Assembly (NCBI RefSeq): GCF_030272615.1
Contig: NC_081406.1
Location: forward strand, 116,467,783-116,531,782
Source: Cryptomeria japonica
Lineage: Eukaryota > Streptophyta > Pinopsida > Cupressales > Cupressaceae
Direction of reading: 5' to 3'
Length of the DNA: 64,000 nt
Each line of letters starts with the position of its first letter. Positions within the stretch are counted from its first letter, which is position 1. Under the pieces are notes generated by a model that was not told the DNA's origin, made no database searches, and saw nothing but the letters and a program-made list of their open reading frames with translations. This document shows positions 9,835 through 22,280 of the stretch, piece by piece. The translations under genes were made by a program, and so were the position numbers.

Positions 9835-12800
9835 ATGCCTAAATCGGTGGCGGAATCATCAAAAACACCCGCTGCAGCCGAAACTTCACGAGCATCCAAA
9901 TCAGACATCCCGCAGAAAGTTGAAAGAATGAAGTATCAATATCAGAGGGGAGGATTAAGAGAGTCGAAGGTCCAGAGCGTCTGGGACAACATTGGTGACA
10001 CCGACCTTGGCCACATTGGTATTCAGGACTTCAGGAATCGGGTCTTCTCACCCAACGCATATGGCAGGCCTAGGCAAATGGTGGAAAGTGGCATCGCCCA
10101 AGCAACAGGTTTTCCTCCAGCAATCCAGAACTATGAATTAGTAGTGGAGGCTGCTCGGCATTACGAACCAAAGTCCAGATTAGTGCTTCTGGAAAATATG
10201 ACTATCGCCGACTTCTCCCCTGAGGCTATCGGTGATGCATTTGATATCCCCTTTCCAAATAATCCCATAGCTACAACAATGGACGAAGCACAAGGGGCAT
10301 ATGATATGAATCCGGCCTGATGCAGGGCATTGATTAACGAAGAATGGTTCAAGGAGAAAAGGCCTCCGAACACCAGGATTGTGAAAAAGACCCCCAGAAG
10401 TGACTTTCATAATGAACATGGGGATATGGTCACCTTACTCAGCCGAGTCATGGGACTTCCTAAGTCCAGCTACTTTGAAGAGTGGATGTTCTATTTTACA
10501 GAGCAGGTCTTTGCCGGAAAGTCTAAGTTTGACTGGGCCTAGATCATAAGCGATAACATCCACGTTCAGCTGATTGAGCTCGAAACAAAGAAGTACTTCA
10601 CCATGACCTCCTATTTGGTCTATATGTTCGCAAAGAACCAGCCACTGCCAGGGTTAATAATGAAAGGTGAGATCGGGAATGGGCCTGGTCAGGTGAAGGT
10701 CTATGATTGCTACCCGCAGTTGCATTACCAGGATATAGCTCAAAGGGAAAAGAACAACCCGGCTTACATGGTTGGTCAGTACGAACGCGTCAACGACGCC
10801 TTCACAATGCGCCTGGTCAGGCTAATGCAGGGAGGGTTACACATAAGGCTCTCGGAGCAAGCTACCACTTTAGTGCAGAGGTATGGGGCCTGGTTCATTC
10901 AGTTCCCAAGGTTCTCCTACATCCGAATAGCTGGCTTCGATGGTGCCCCCCTTCGACTTCCGCGATACCCAACCGATAAAGCAATCCTCATGGAGGTGGC
11001 AAGGCAATCACGCCCCACCGGCATATTACGAGAGAGAGCAAGCAGGCTGGATTCACATTTCCTATGATCATAGGCAGCCATGATGTCCAATTGAGAACCC
11101 CCACCCTAGCAGAGGAGTCCCTTACAGAGCTAGACTCTTATGGCCTACAGGAACATTTCCCAAGGAAATGTTTTGATCATGACAATTTGGCAAAGAGAGC
11201 CTACGGTAGGCGCTACAGAGCAAAGGAGTCAATTGAAGACTATTGGAAAAATTGCTCCGATGACTACGAAGTCAGGCGACTGGAATATTCTAGGTTGAGT
11301 GTGCAGCAGATGCGACTCTTTGAATAACGTCAGGTCCCAGATCAGCTCACGGACTCAGGGAACTGCCTCCAAGTCCGAGAATTTGAGGCAGTAAGACACC
11401 TCTTGCCAGGCGTTGATTGGTCTCAAGACCCAATCACGGATTTCGAAGCAGTTATGGTAGCCCCAGCAAGATACACAGATCAATGGTTACATTACCAGAT
11501 CGAGAGGCTAGTCCATGAGGGGGTCCAGTTCACTTACCATTTGATGGGCAGTCTCGACTCTCAGTCTTCCGAAGACGAAAGGACATCAGCTGAGAAACCA
11601 GAGAAAAGAAAGAAAGCTAAGGCCTGCAGAGGGACTCGGATGTCCAAAAGAACAAGAAGGGAGAAGATTCCCATAAGGAGGCCAGAGGCCACTTCATCTT
11701 CAAAGGACCCCAGTTCGTCCGACGACGCCATAGAATTGGATTGCGTACCTACTCCGCCTTCCCAGAGCGACATCGATGCATTCGAGGCCAATGATCCTCC
11801 TGCACCTGATATACCGGACACCGAGCCAAAAGGCCCCAAGTCGACCAAACTGGGTGACCAAATAAAGGAAGGAGAAATCCCATCCACCCAGGGGGTCGAA
11901 GTGCATGAAGCTACCCAGCAGAGCCGTCACGAATTGCTACTCCTCAATACAGCCAAGGACGACTCGACCGTCGAAGGGGAACAAAGAACAGACGAAATTC
12001 ATGAGCTCGAGAGAACCAAGGAGCAACCTTCACAGGAGGATGTCAGACAATTGTTCAACGAAATAGGGGAGAACTCAGCTGCAAGCAAGAAGCTTCCTCC
12101 TTCTTTCACCCCTCCGATGGCGGGGCAGCTGCTAATTTGTGGTCAGCCGGTTGAGAGCATAGGAGAACAGGGTGCTAACTTGACCCTATCCTCAACCCAG
12201 ACGATGCCTCAAGAGTGGCTGATCGCCAGAGCTCAGCGCAAGGCCGCCACCAAGGCACCCATCGATCTAGAGGATATCTTCTCACGAATGGATCAAGCAA
12301 AAACTAAAGGGAAGAAGAAACCAAGGGCATACTCTAAGGTAACCAGGGATGAGCAAAGGAACCGCACTCTTCATATTGCCACCCCGCCCGTGGACAAGCC
12401 AGCAGATCAAATAACACTGGCAGATTATAGCATTACGACTGTCCCCATCGGACGAGCTACAAAAGAGCAAGAAAAGGAGGAATTTAAGGACTCAGTGCAG
12501 AACATACTCAGACAGCTCGAGGAAATCACTACCGAAAAGGATATGTATCGGGCCCGTGCTGAACAAGCTGAGGGATACATCGATAAGCTCCTACGGCCAT
12601 TACACAACCCCTCTGAATCCCATATTCCCCCAATAGCATTGGCACAAAGGACCACAACTGAATTTGAAGGAATTTGGGATACCGCAAAGGCCATCAAGGA
12701 ATGGATGCAGGACATCAAGAAAAAGGGAGAACAGATCCTTAGGGAAGTGAAGGAAATGGCTCTCCATCGAGAGCTCACTCTAGTCAGGCTGTTGGAGGTA

Positions 12801-13469
12801 AAGAGGGAATCCCTTCACATGCACGAGGTAGCGGCCTCTACCCTTCCCCTCATAAGAGCTCTTTTCTGGACACATACACAGATTCCCACACTGCCTGACA
12901 TCCTAGATCCCCATGGCATCAGTGTTCTCAAGGAATGGTACTAGACCGTCACCATGAAGAACGACGCCCAAGAAATTATTGACAAAGAAAATGACGCATG
13001 TGAGGTAATTCTGGGGAACATGCAAGAACTAGGCAAGACCATCCTCCAATCAATGGTTTCAGGGTGGATAAATGACCTATCCGACAGTGTAATCCGGCCG
13101 GACTGGGAAGAAAGGTTGGGAGCAGATAAGGTTTCTTATTCCGTTGGAGACTTGAGTTTTGCTGGTCAGTTCCATTCAGACATATTGTGCTTCGAGCGTA
13201 ATCGCTCCAGCTGGAAGGACGGTTTAAGGCACGTAGACCAATATCTTGAGGGCATGCAGTTCAAAATTCGCCACCCTCCCATGCCACCTTTTAGCCTCCT
13301 CTTCCAGTTATGTATCAAATTTCAGGAATATGTTCGCAAGGAACGAGCGGCAAGTCGTGATTTATGGCGGGAATACCTGCATGACGAGGACCAGTTTCTA
13401 AAGAAAGAATGTGAAACCAAAATAGAGAAAGTAGTTTCACAAAAGTGCCTTTTTCCCTCCAAATCTTAA
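9835..13469 (+). pseudogene. LTR-encoded protein of unknown function, decayed copy
   Basis: The long coding region runs from ATG 9,835 to 13,469 and is homologous along its length to the ORF inside the LTRs of the giant element. Shared motifs are GFPPA.Q, ARHY.P.S, YFE.WMFYF, G.GPG.V.V.D.Y..LH, RYGAWFIQFP, LPRYPTD and, near the C-terminal part, IATP.VDK. An N-terminal globular part is followed by a basic Lys/Arg-rich linker (around 11,590-11,680, nuclear-signal-like), an acidic low-complexity part and a coiled-coil-like C-terminal region. Lesions: TGA at 10,318, TAG at 10,540, a frameshift between about 11,000 and 11,064, TAA at 11,325 and TAG at 12,942. It has no gag, protease, RT, RNase H or integrase motif, no signal peptide and no membrane segment. 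Function unknown. Confidence 0.75.
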
Positions 13470-13712
13470 AAATGCACTTTTGTCCCAAAAGGGTGACAGT
13501 TGACTTCTGGTCAACAAATTGTAAAGCTTTTTATACACCTTTTTTTGGATTATTCCAATTGTTGTAATTATCCTTTTTTGGGTAGTTATTACTCCCTTTG
13601 GGGTGGTTGTTGATATTTGCCTCCCATTTATGGGTATGGGCAGCCCTGCTTTATGGATGAATCTGGGCCACTTATGAAGATTTAATTCAGGCCATTCATC
13701 TTTTTTGAGGCC

Positions 13713-13719
13713 TATTTAA
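13713..13719 (+). promoter_or_regulatory. Probable LTR promoter TATA box
   Basis: CCTATTTAAGGG lies downstream of the ORF, followed by TCCCTCATTTTGTAA, which is also present after the TATTTATA box of the giant-element LTR at 45,954. This marks the likely U3/R border, so the ORF lies in U3. A poly(A)-like AATACAATGG follows near 13,795. Confidence 0.5.
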
Positions 13720-14591
13720 GGGACTGGTTATCCCTCATTTTGTAAGAAGTTCTTGGATTGTTGCGAAAGCTCTGAAGGAATTTGCAGGAATTAATACAAT
13801 GGATTAAAACTATTTTCAAGTTTCCTTGTGAGTGCATGGTCTCCTTCTTCACTTAATTTTGAAAGCTTTTAATTATGTCTATTCATTTTGCACAGCAGTT
13901 TTTTTAATCAAGCATCTGATAGAGCCTTCACAGTCCATACCATTAGAGGATAGCTGATTGCTTTTCCTTTCCGCATGGTTAATCTGGACCATTTTATGAT
14001 TCAGTTCGATTATCAAATATATATATCATGAATGTAGAAGTTCTAATATCGTATTTGGTAATATAAAAATCTGGTTTCTCCTTTGAAGATTGCACTAAGT
14101 TTATGCAAGCATTGCATCTGAATGACTGATGATGCCTAATTTAGTTTCCTGGAGGTGTCTGTCTGTTTAATTGAATCTGCTGTCCTAGTTAGAATTTACA
14201 GTTCATCTCTCTCTCTCCCTATCCTTCCTTTCTTTTCTCCCTATTTTATCTTTTCGGAAAATCTGCAGTCCTGCTAAATCAGCTTCAAATTAACCAACAT
14301 CACCTGAAGGAAAAAACCGTAAAAGGTCTCCGGGAATTTATACATAGAATTGCCAATTAAACGTAAGTCCCCTTGTGTTTCCAACATAAACACATCAAGC
14401 CACTGAGAAATCCCGCAGTCAAGACCTGACAAAAGAAACCTTGAGGTTATCCCCTTTGATCAAAAACGTAAAAAATAGCATTAGGGATTCCCTTATTTCA
14501 AGAGAGGGTAGGATACTCAGTGAGTTTATTCTATTCTGCGTTGGCCGTATGGAGTTTGCAGCGATGCGATTTCATCCACGTCAACACCGAC

Positions 14592-14795
<204 letters not shown>

Positions 14796-14893
14796 TTATA
14801 CTTTTGCCATAATTACTTCTGTCATAATGGTGGCTACATCAAATATTCTCTGATATATATGTGTGTGTGCGTGCGTGCGTGCATGGGTGCAAC

Positions 14894-14977
14894 ATTTTTA
14901 AGTACATGGCGGACCCATGTGTCTTTCATGATGACCGACCCTAGGAGAAATACTTGTCAAAATAAGTAAATAAAATG
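14894..14977. mobile_element. Second MITE-like copy, inverted centre, truncated
   Basis: ATTTTTAAGTACATGGCGGACCCATGTGTCTTTCATGA repeats the terminal inverted repeat of the first copy. The central sequence that follows (GACCGACCCTAGGAGAAA..AATAAAATG) is the reverse complement of the first copy's centre. The far inverted repeat is missing, cut off where the copia A LTR begins. Confidence 0.6.
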
Positions 14978-14986
14978 TTTTTTTTA

Positions 14987-15856
14987 TGCCTCCCAAAGAG
15001 GGCCAACCTCCTAGGCTTGTATGCCCACCCTTGAGAAATAAACTGGCCAGCCATTGTAAAGTGATATAAATCTAAAACAATAAAATATTAATTTGTTGCT
15101 GGCCGACCTAGTGAAAGGAGGTAACTGTTCTTTTTGAAGAGGCACTTCATGGGTATAAATGAAGGAGGTTTTGAGGTCATTCAATCAACCATTCATTGCA
15201 TTTCTTTCTTATTTCAAGATCAGATATAGAGCGGAAAATGTAGCAGACTTATGAGTAACAATCAGACATTTGGAGGAGCAAATCTACAGCAGAAAACAGT
15301 AGAGTTATAAACAGAAATCAGACATATATCTTAAGCAGACTTAATGCAGATTTCTATGAGGATAAATTCCAGATTTGAGAGCATTTAGTGAAAAAACATT
15401 ATTGCAGATCTGAGTGGACTTTTCAGAGGTTCAAAGCAGATTCATGAGAAGAAGTGGGCAGATTTGTCAAGTCCTTGAAGGGATCTAGGACAGATCCAAC
15501 AACATTACAATCACTTTTCTTTTTGAATGTTGGTGCCTTCCACTTTGCAAGTTCAAGAGGTTGGAGCCTCTCACTCAAAGAGAAAAGTGTCTCTTATTGA
15601 GTTGGTGCTCAGTTGTGGGGATTTGTGTCCCCTATGGGTTGCTGCCTACAAAGTTGTAATAAGTTTCCTATTGCCATAGTTTTCTCCTTCAAGGGTTTCC
15701 ATGTAAAATTGTGTGTGCATCTTGTGTCCTCTATTGTTAGATTTTAATTGTGTGGATGCTTTGATTATTGCTTTCTAATTGCTAAAATTATAAGTTGAAA
15801 AATTGATCTTATATTGATTCACACCCACCTCTCAATATAAGTGTGTGTTTTCTTCA
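14987..15856 (+). mobile_element. 5' LTR of copia element A
   Basis: The region has a TATA box (GGTATAAATGAAGG, 15,154), spaced GTTGGTGCC repeats and CATGTAAAATTGTG, and ends just before a tRNA-Met-type primer-binding site at 15,859. The start is uncertain (TGCCTCCC at 14,987 or TGTTTTTT at 14,976) because no partner LTR remains to compare with. Confidence 0.6.
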
Positions 15857-15858
15857 AT

Positions 15859-15870
15859 TGGTATCAATGC
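15859..15870 (+). other. Primer-binding site of copia A
   Basis: TGGTATCAATGC differs by two bases from the initiator tRNA-Met complement TGGTATCAGAGC used by most plant copia elements. It lies two bases after the LTR end. Confidence 0.7.
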
Positions 15871-15922
15871 AGGCTCCTTCGAAAAAGATTAACTGCTTGA
15901 ACGAAAGATCTCAAGAACACAC

Positions 15923-15999
15923 ATGGCAAGTCAAGAAGGGTTTACCTCAAACCAAGCTCCATAATTTGACTAAAGCAACTATGCATTTTGGAGCATAAG
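15923..15999 (+). pseudogene. Copia A gag, 5' piece
   Basis: The frame opens at ATG 15,923 (MASQEGF..) and reads into the copia gag N-terminal motif NYAFWSIRVK, where it is interrupted by copia B. Duplicated target ATAAG ends at 15,999. The frame resumes at 27,936, so both pieces were once one gene. One stop lies before the FD..NYAFW motif. Confidence 0.7.
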
Positions 16000-16811
16000 A
16001 GTTAAGGTTTGGATCAGATTAGATATGTAAACAGTTTTTTTTTTTTTTTAACTTAGTTCTTACAAAATTATATGTCAATGAACTCTTGAATGCAGGTTGC
16101 TGCACATATGAAGGGAACACAACTTAATGCATAATTTATATGAGAGTCTGCTGTATGAGGCAGATCGATATCTAAAAGGCTTGCACTTATAATTACTGTA
16201 CTTACCTTATTAAACTCGAACTGCACCATATTATATACCTTACAGTATAGGCATGTCAATGGACAGACATGCCTCTATGTACGTGGAGACATGTCGATGA
16301 ATAGACATGCCTCCACGTACGTGAAGACATGCCTCTTCATTGTGGTGTCTCTACAACTAAGGTTTGTGCAAGACAACGATATCTTAATCGTTATTTATTC
16401 GGTTAATATTCAAACATGATTTCTCTTATCGTTTAGTATTTAACGGTTCTTCAAATCGTTAATCATTATTGTTACGTGCAATAACGATTTCCATAATCGT
16501 CTTGAAAGAGATCAACTTAAGTCGATATGCACAACGATAAATATATATCGGATTTCTTTATGAGAAAAGTCGATTCATATTGATCAAATGAAATGATCAA
16601 TATAATCGATACTTATGGATACGGTGCTCATATTCTGATTTGTATAGACAGTAATAAATATTCATTATGTATATATAGATATTCGTATATATAATAATAA
16701 TAATAATGACACTTATTATAATTACATATATATATATATATATATATCAACGATAATATGCATTACTTATACATATGAGACTTCTCCAACCGAAGCTATA
16801 AAACATCAACA
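16000..16811 (-). mobile_element. 3' LTR of copia B
   Basis: 812 bp, ending AACATCAACA on the plus strand (TGTTGATG as LTR start). The other tip has changed from TG to AG relative to the partner at 27,113. It contains two near-palindromes on CTCCACGTACGTGGAG and a cluster of ATCGTT or AACGAT motifs around 16,373-16,560. Confidence 0.9.
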
Positions 16812-16825
16812 CTCCCTCTTAGCTA
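16812..16825 (-). other. Polypurine tract of copia B
   Basis: The minus strand reads CTAGCTAAGAGGGAG directly before the 3' LTR start TGTTGATG. Confidence 0.75.
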
Positions 16826-17349
16826 GGGAGGAGGATTACAAGTTTTATATATATATAGGAAACTACACAGTATAGTAGAAATCATTATATGATATCAGGA
16901 GCAATGGTCTACAAGTATCAACACTTATGATACTTACCAGAACTCAACATGCCCAATATGGTATGTGCACTAGCATCAACCATATGATGCCTACCATAGG
17001 GATGTATGGGAATCATGGCATACTCACAGATATTAAGCACTTAATATCCACCATGATATATCTCAACAATTTTAGGATATCAACCTTATGATAAAATTGT
17101 TATAAGAATTATGCACTATCATGACATGTTCACAGATATCAACCATATGATATCTATCATGATAGATTGTAGAGTTATTGTAAAGTCGTCACCTTCCAAT
17201 AACTACTGAAAATACAAGTGATTATCATTCAGAAGTCGTCACTTCTTAATGATGTACACAAGTGCCCAAAATGACAAAAAGAGTTTATATTAAACATCTT
17301 TTAGAATATATTAGTACAATAACAATGTTGAGGCTCAAAACTCAGAATT
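16826..17349 (-). other. Copia B 3' untranslated region
   Basis: Non-coding stretch between RNase H and the polypurine tract. It carries about six degenerate copies of an ATCAACCATATGATATCTACCATGAT-like block, each separated by some 60-90 bp, with no coding sense. Confidence 0.5.
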
Positions 17350-18818
17350 TTACATTTCAACCATACCAACCTTACCTCTGAAGTGTTCTGCCTTTGTCTT
17401 GGCTAGAGGCTTGGTGAGAATGTCTGTTGTTTGATCTTCAGTACTAATATATCTCAGCTGAATTACCTTTCTTTCCACCATGTCTCTAACATAGTGATAA
17501 GGTATTTCAATATGTTTGGACCTGTCATGAAATATTGGGTTTACCGAAAGCTTTATACAATTTTGGTTGTCACAGTGGATAATAGAAGGACTTAAGGATT
17601 GTCCAAACAATCCTACAAGGAGTTTTCTCAACCAAATTGCTTCTCGTGCTCCCATAGATGCTGCAATGTACTCTGCTTATGTGGAGCTTTGAGCAACTGA
17701 GGATTGCTTTCTACTAAACCAGGATATCATGGCTGATCCTAAACTGAAGCAACACCCGGATGTGCTTTTTCGATCTACCACAATTCCGGCCCAATCTAAG
17801 TCTGTATATCCGTATAAGTTTAGATCTACATTTTTATATTTTAAACCATATCCAATTGTCCCACGAAGATATCTCAAGGTGTGTTTTTCTGCAACTATAT
17901 GTAACTGCTTTGGCTCACACATGAACTGACTGAGTGCATTCACAGCATAACAAATATCTAGTCTAGTATTGACCAAGTACATCAATGATACAATCATCTG
18001 CCGGTAGAGGGTGGAATCTGTTGGTTCAGAACTTGTAGCTGCTTCTCTTAATTTGTGTAAGTTTGTTTCCATGGGAGTGGACATAGGCTTACAATCCATC
18101 ATTCCAAACCTTTTTAGAATGTCAATAGTGTATTTCCCTTGATTTAGAATGATCTCATCACTTTGCTGCCACACTTCTAAACCGAGGAAATAGTGTAGAG
18201 GCCCTAAGTCCTTCATATCAAATTCAGCTGCAAGTTCTTGTTTACATTTGATGATGAGATGCTCTTCGCCTGTTATTAACAAATCATCAACATAAAGGAT
18301 AAGAATTAACATATCTCCATTCATTACCTTAAAATTAAGATTTGGATCTGCATCATTCTTTGAGAAGCCAAGTCCCGATTGATAGTGATCTATCCTTTCA
18401 TACCACGCTCGAGGAGCCTGTTTGAGCCCATATAAGGCTTTCTTCAATTTGCAAACATGAGAAGGTTGTTCATGTACTACAAATCCTTCAGCTTGTTCCA
18501 AATAGACTTCCTCTTCTATCACACCATTAAGAAATGCGGTCTTTACATCCATTTGATGGATTTTCCATCCTTTAGATGTAGCAATAGCAATCATAGCTCT
18601 GACAAAAGTGTATCGAACAACAAGAGCAAAAGTTTCTTCATAATCAATTCCTCTTTTTGAGAGAAACCTCTAGCGACAAACCTTGCTTTGTATTTTTCAA
18701 TATGTCCATCTGTAGCATGTTTGATTTTGAAAAGCCATTTAGAAGACACTACTGATTTGTTCTTAGGCCTAGGCACAATGTCCCAGACATCATTTTTGAG
18801 AATAGACTTATACTCTTC
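17350..18818 (-). pseudogene. Copia B reverse transcriptase and RNase H
   Basis: Minus-strand pol segment. From 18,818 leftward: RT N-terminal WLFKIKHATDGHIEKYKAR and ARGFSQKE, a frameshift near 18,640, then MDVKTAFLNG, the catalytic LYVDDLL and PLHYFLGLEV. RNase H follows with YTDLDWAG and, after a stop at 17,677, GAREAIWLRKLL and the tail TEDQTTDILTKPL. The RT N-terminus continues across the LARD insertion in the integrase-side piece at 25,551, because both sides share the broken word EAMTEE. The product would copy the element RNA; this copy cannot be functional. Confidence 0.85.
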
Positions 18819-20591
18819 TGTCATGTCTCCTCCTTGATCCTTATATATATCAATCATTATTATTAATTAATATAATAATTATCTCCCAGTGACTATTTGA
18901 AATTTATTTATATATTAAATATTAATATTTATTACTAATAATATTCTTGAAATATTCAAATCAAAATAATTAATATTATATTATAAATATAATTATATAT
19001 TATAAACTATAAACATAATTTACATATTATATCAATAAGACTAAAGGACGAAGACCCCATAGAGGAAATCGTCTTATTCATATAGAGAATTATAAAGTTT
19101 GTTATGGGAACTATTGTGAGAGAAGTATATTGAACTAGATAGTCTTTGGCTACATAAAAATATTTATTTGGAAGACTCTAAAAAAGAATTAACATTGGAC
19201 GTCGATATTCTCAAACCAATTACAAGTCATATGATTATCATTGGCAAATACGCTTAATGAGTATTGTTAATAGCAAATAAAACATTGAAGGGTATCGACA
19301 ATATAGTTTGTATGACAATTTTGGTGTGGGGATTCTAAGGTGTGCCAATATATAGTGATTATTGGCTATCGTGGTGACTAAGTAATGGGGGACTCAGCAA
19401 ACAACTAAACTACCATTCCTCATTGTATCAAACTAACCCAGCAAATATCATTATTGCTGCCAAAAGGACAGTATAATAGGCTGCTAACTAATCATTGATT
19501 AGTTATCCAAGGAGATGCGGTGAAGAGTTTTATGTTTCGGATGCAATGGAGAGTTGTCATCCTTCTATTCTCCGAATATGATATTAAAGGGACATCGTCT
19601 GCAGTGGCATTGGATGGTAATTAAAAAGAAGGAATTCGCTCCAGGTAAGTGCCTAATGCCTCAGAAGGTTCATGATAATTATTGTATAAATTGGTATTAA
19701 CAATACTACAGCCTCATCACAAATTACGTATTAATTTTTTGTTAGTGTCAGTGAATAATCTGCATTATAATATTCAGCATTACTTCAATACATCAGCACA
19801 TATGTAAATTAACTGTGATATGAACCACAATCCAAAACAAATAGTGTCATATTAGAGCAATATTATGACATTGCTATAATAATAACAAATAATGCACAAG
19901 TAAGACGTAAGGTATAAACTGGTTAATTACTAATACAGTGAATATAAAATCTGAATTAAACCATTGGAAATGTTCAATATTAATTAGCAGTAAAGTAAGT
20001 TATACACTATAATACATAAGGCAGTCATACTTGGTCACATTCACATTCACAGTGGCAGACCAGATCTGATGCATGCCAGATCTGTCTGTTGTTGCAGCTA
20101 CTAGATAACTAATAATTAGAGATTTAGCAATTGGCAGTGCTAATAATTTATATTGTAGAGAATATAATTTGATTATATATATGTGTGGGGGGGGGGGGGG
20201 GTTGATCAGCCCAATAACGATATGGTATAATCAGAAAAAACTTAATAATAATATAATAATAGAAAATAGTATAATATAATGATTATAATTATTATAATAC
20301 TTTATAAGAACTGCTTTGTAGTCAAATGTATATTATAATATTATGTGAAAATAAATACAAATAGTAATTTGAATGAACAAGTAAATATAAGATTATAAGC
20401 CAAATTGAATTATTAATTCAATATTAAAAAGAAGATTATGTTTCAATGTTATGACTGTCGGTATCTAAGAAGTTGTAAAATGCAATGTTTAAGATAGTTT
20501 GTCTCCTAATCTATTTAGTTTAAGTCATAAGTATGTTGAGATGGATTAAATTATGGGGAAAATAAGGCTAGACCTAGTAGGGGACATTACA
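18819..20591 (+). mobile_element. 5' LTR of LARD element
   Basis: TGTCATGTCTCC to GGGGACATTACA. AT-rich with long A/T runs and a G-run of about a dozen near 20,187. Near-identical to 23,758-25,545. Confidence 0.9.
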
Positions 20592-20593
20592 AG

Positions 20594-20605
20594 TGGTATC
20601 AGAGC
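20594..20605 (+). other. Primer-binding site of LARD element
   Basis: TGGTATCAGAGC is a perfect match to the initiator tRNA-Met complement and starts two bases after the LTR. It supports plus-strand orientation. Confidence 0.9.
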
Positions 20606-21015
20606 ATAATCTTGCCATCCTGTGGGACAAAACTACAACATTACTCTTGATATGTGTGTACTTTTCAAATGAATATTTCATTCCTTACAATGTATGCTTC
20701 CTACCTTGTGAATATTTGTGATTGCTAAATTTATAATGTTCCTTACCTAGTGGGTATTCACAGGTGTACAACTCATGTCATACATATATTAATACAGGTT
20801 TCATATGCTTCAAGTTCTATGTACCTATGTACACGCTTCCTTCTTTAAAGCATATTGGCATGAATGCTTATGTATGTGCTTAGTGCCCTACTCGTATTCA
20901 TGTGCTTACATGTATACTTCACGCTACATGTATTCATTTGAAAGCTTCTTGTCCTAAGTAAATAATTGACAATGTAATTCAAATAGTGCGACATTAAATT
21001 GAATTCTTAACCTAT

Positions 21016-21260
21016 AGTTTGCAGTGATCTGATTCTTCGCCTTTCTCTAATGCTAGCAAAGATAGGGAATGTGTGAAGGGGAAAGGCAAAGTAAATCGGA
21101 CACATGGCAAAAATGTCCCAAGACGGGTAGAAAACCTTGAGGGAGCCACATGTAGACTGTGTCATGCACCCTTGGCACAGTAAATCTTCCATCTTGTAAG
21201 GTTTAGCAGAATAGGGAAGAGGTGTCTCATGTATCTATGGGAAGTAAATCACACAACAAA
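21016..21260 (+). repeat. Direct repeat copy 1 in LARD internal domain
   Basis: Shares with 22,040-22,280 the string of blocks AGATAGGGA.TGTGTG, GGCA.AGTAAATCGG, AAAATGTCCCA-like, GGGTAGAAAACCTTG, GAGCCACATGTAGACTGTG and CCATCTTGTAAGG. The copies lie about 1.02 kb apart. This complex segment stands out from the simple words around it and could be the packaging or dimerisation part. Confidence 0.75.
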
Positions 21261-22039
21261 TTAGCAATCTATTCATTGTGGTTCTACTTTTGGTTGACTT
21301 AGAATAGTCCCAAAGATATGAATTGATTGGCAAACATGGCTCAATCCAATGTGCTTTAAACTACATGCTTACTCTAAGTGTACTCCTCATATGTGTACTT
21401 GTGTTTGCCTCACACTTGTTTGCTCCATGAGGAAACTTCTCATGTATGCTTAATGCTTGATGATCTATATTAGAGTGTACTATTTTAGGCTTTGCATGCT
21501 TGATGTGCGTTAATTTCCTTATGCTTGACATATGTACTTCATGCCTTACATGCATTTATGATTCATGACTTGCAACTGTTCAATGAGCATTTGTTTCATA
21601 TTCTTTAAAAATATGTGTATGACTTGAATGAAAGCTCATATATTTGTATGTATGCTTCATATCCTATATGCTTTATGCGTATTCATATGGGTGTTGCATA
21701 CCTTATGTGTATTCATAAGTATGATTATAATTTAAGTGTTTTTATGTGTATGACTCAGATCATGTGTATATTCATGCCTTGCAATGCATATGTTTCATGT
21801 TCTACCATGTGTATGAATGCCTACGTATATGCCTAATGTCTTTCTCATATCTATGCACATATATAATTTATACTTCATGTGTTTCATGTGAATGCCACTT
21901 TATATTTTATGTGTGTACTTATTGCCTTAAGTGTATACTTCATGCTTTAAGTATATTCATGTACATTATGTATATGTTTCGTGTATATTTGTGGATGATT
22001 ATGTGTTTTCTAGATTATTAATCATTATTCCATAGATTG

Positions 22040-22280
22040 TAGGGATTCAATTCTTCTTCTTTCTCTAATACTTACAGAGATAGGGAGTGTGTGGAGGGGA
22101 GAGGCAGAGTAAATCGGTCACATGACGATAATGTCCCAAATGGGTAGAAAACCTTGCGGGAGCCACATGTAGACTGTGTCATGTGCCTTTGGCACAATAA
22201 ATCTACCATCTTGTAAGGTAGAGGAGAATGAGGAAGAGGAAACTCATGCAATCTATGAGAGCTAAGAAAACATCAGATTA
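22040..22280 (+). repeat. Direct repeat copy 2 in LARD internal domain
   Basis: Second copy of the segment at 21,016-21,260, diverged by scattered substitutions and small indels. Confidence 0.75.

Larger units (their letters stand above)
7629..14586 (+). mobile_element. Solo LTR of a giant-LTR Ty3 family, about 6.96 kb
   Basis: The segment begins TGTTGTGCG..CACACGC and ends CACGTCAACA. It is flanked on both sides by CCGAC, a 5-bp target duplication. The LTR of the 39,654-62,177 element has similar ends (TGTTGTGACC..CACAC and CACGTCAACA) and the same internal order: hairpin array, AT-rich leader with a possible intron, long ORF, TATA box, leader, and a U5 containing AAACGTAAGTCCCC. No primer-binding site, gag or pol follows, so recombination between two LTRs probably left this solo copy. 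The family is related to, but clearly diverged from, the intact element. Confidence 0.85.

Noticed and set aside
20594-20605. tRNA gene remnant
   Set aside because: TGGTATCAGAGC is a primer-binding site next to an LTR; no cloverleaf surrounds it.
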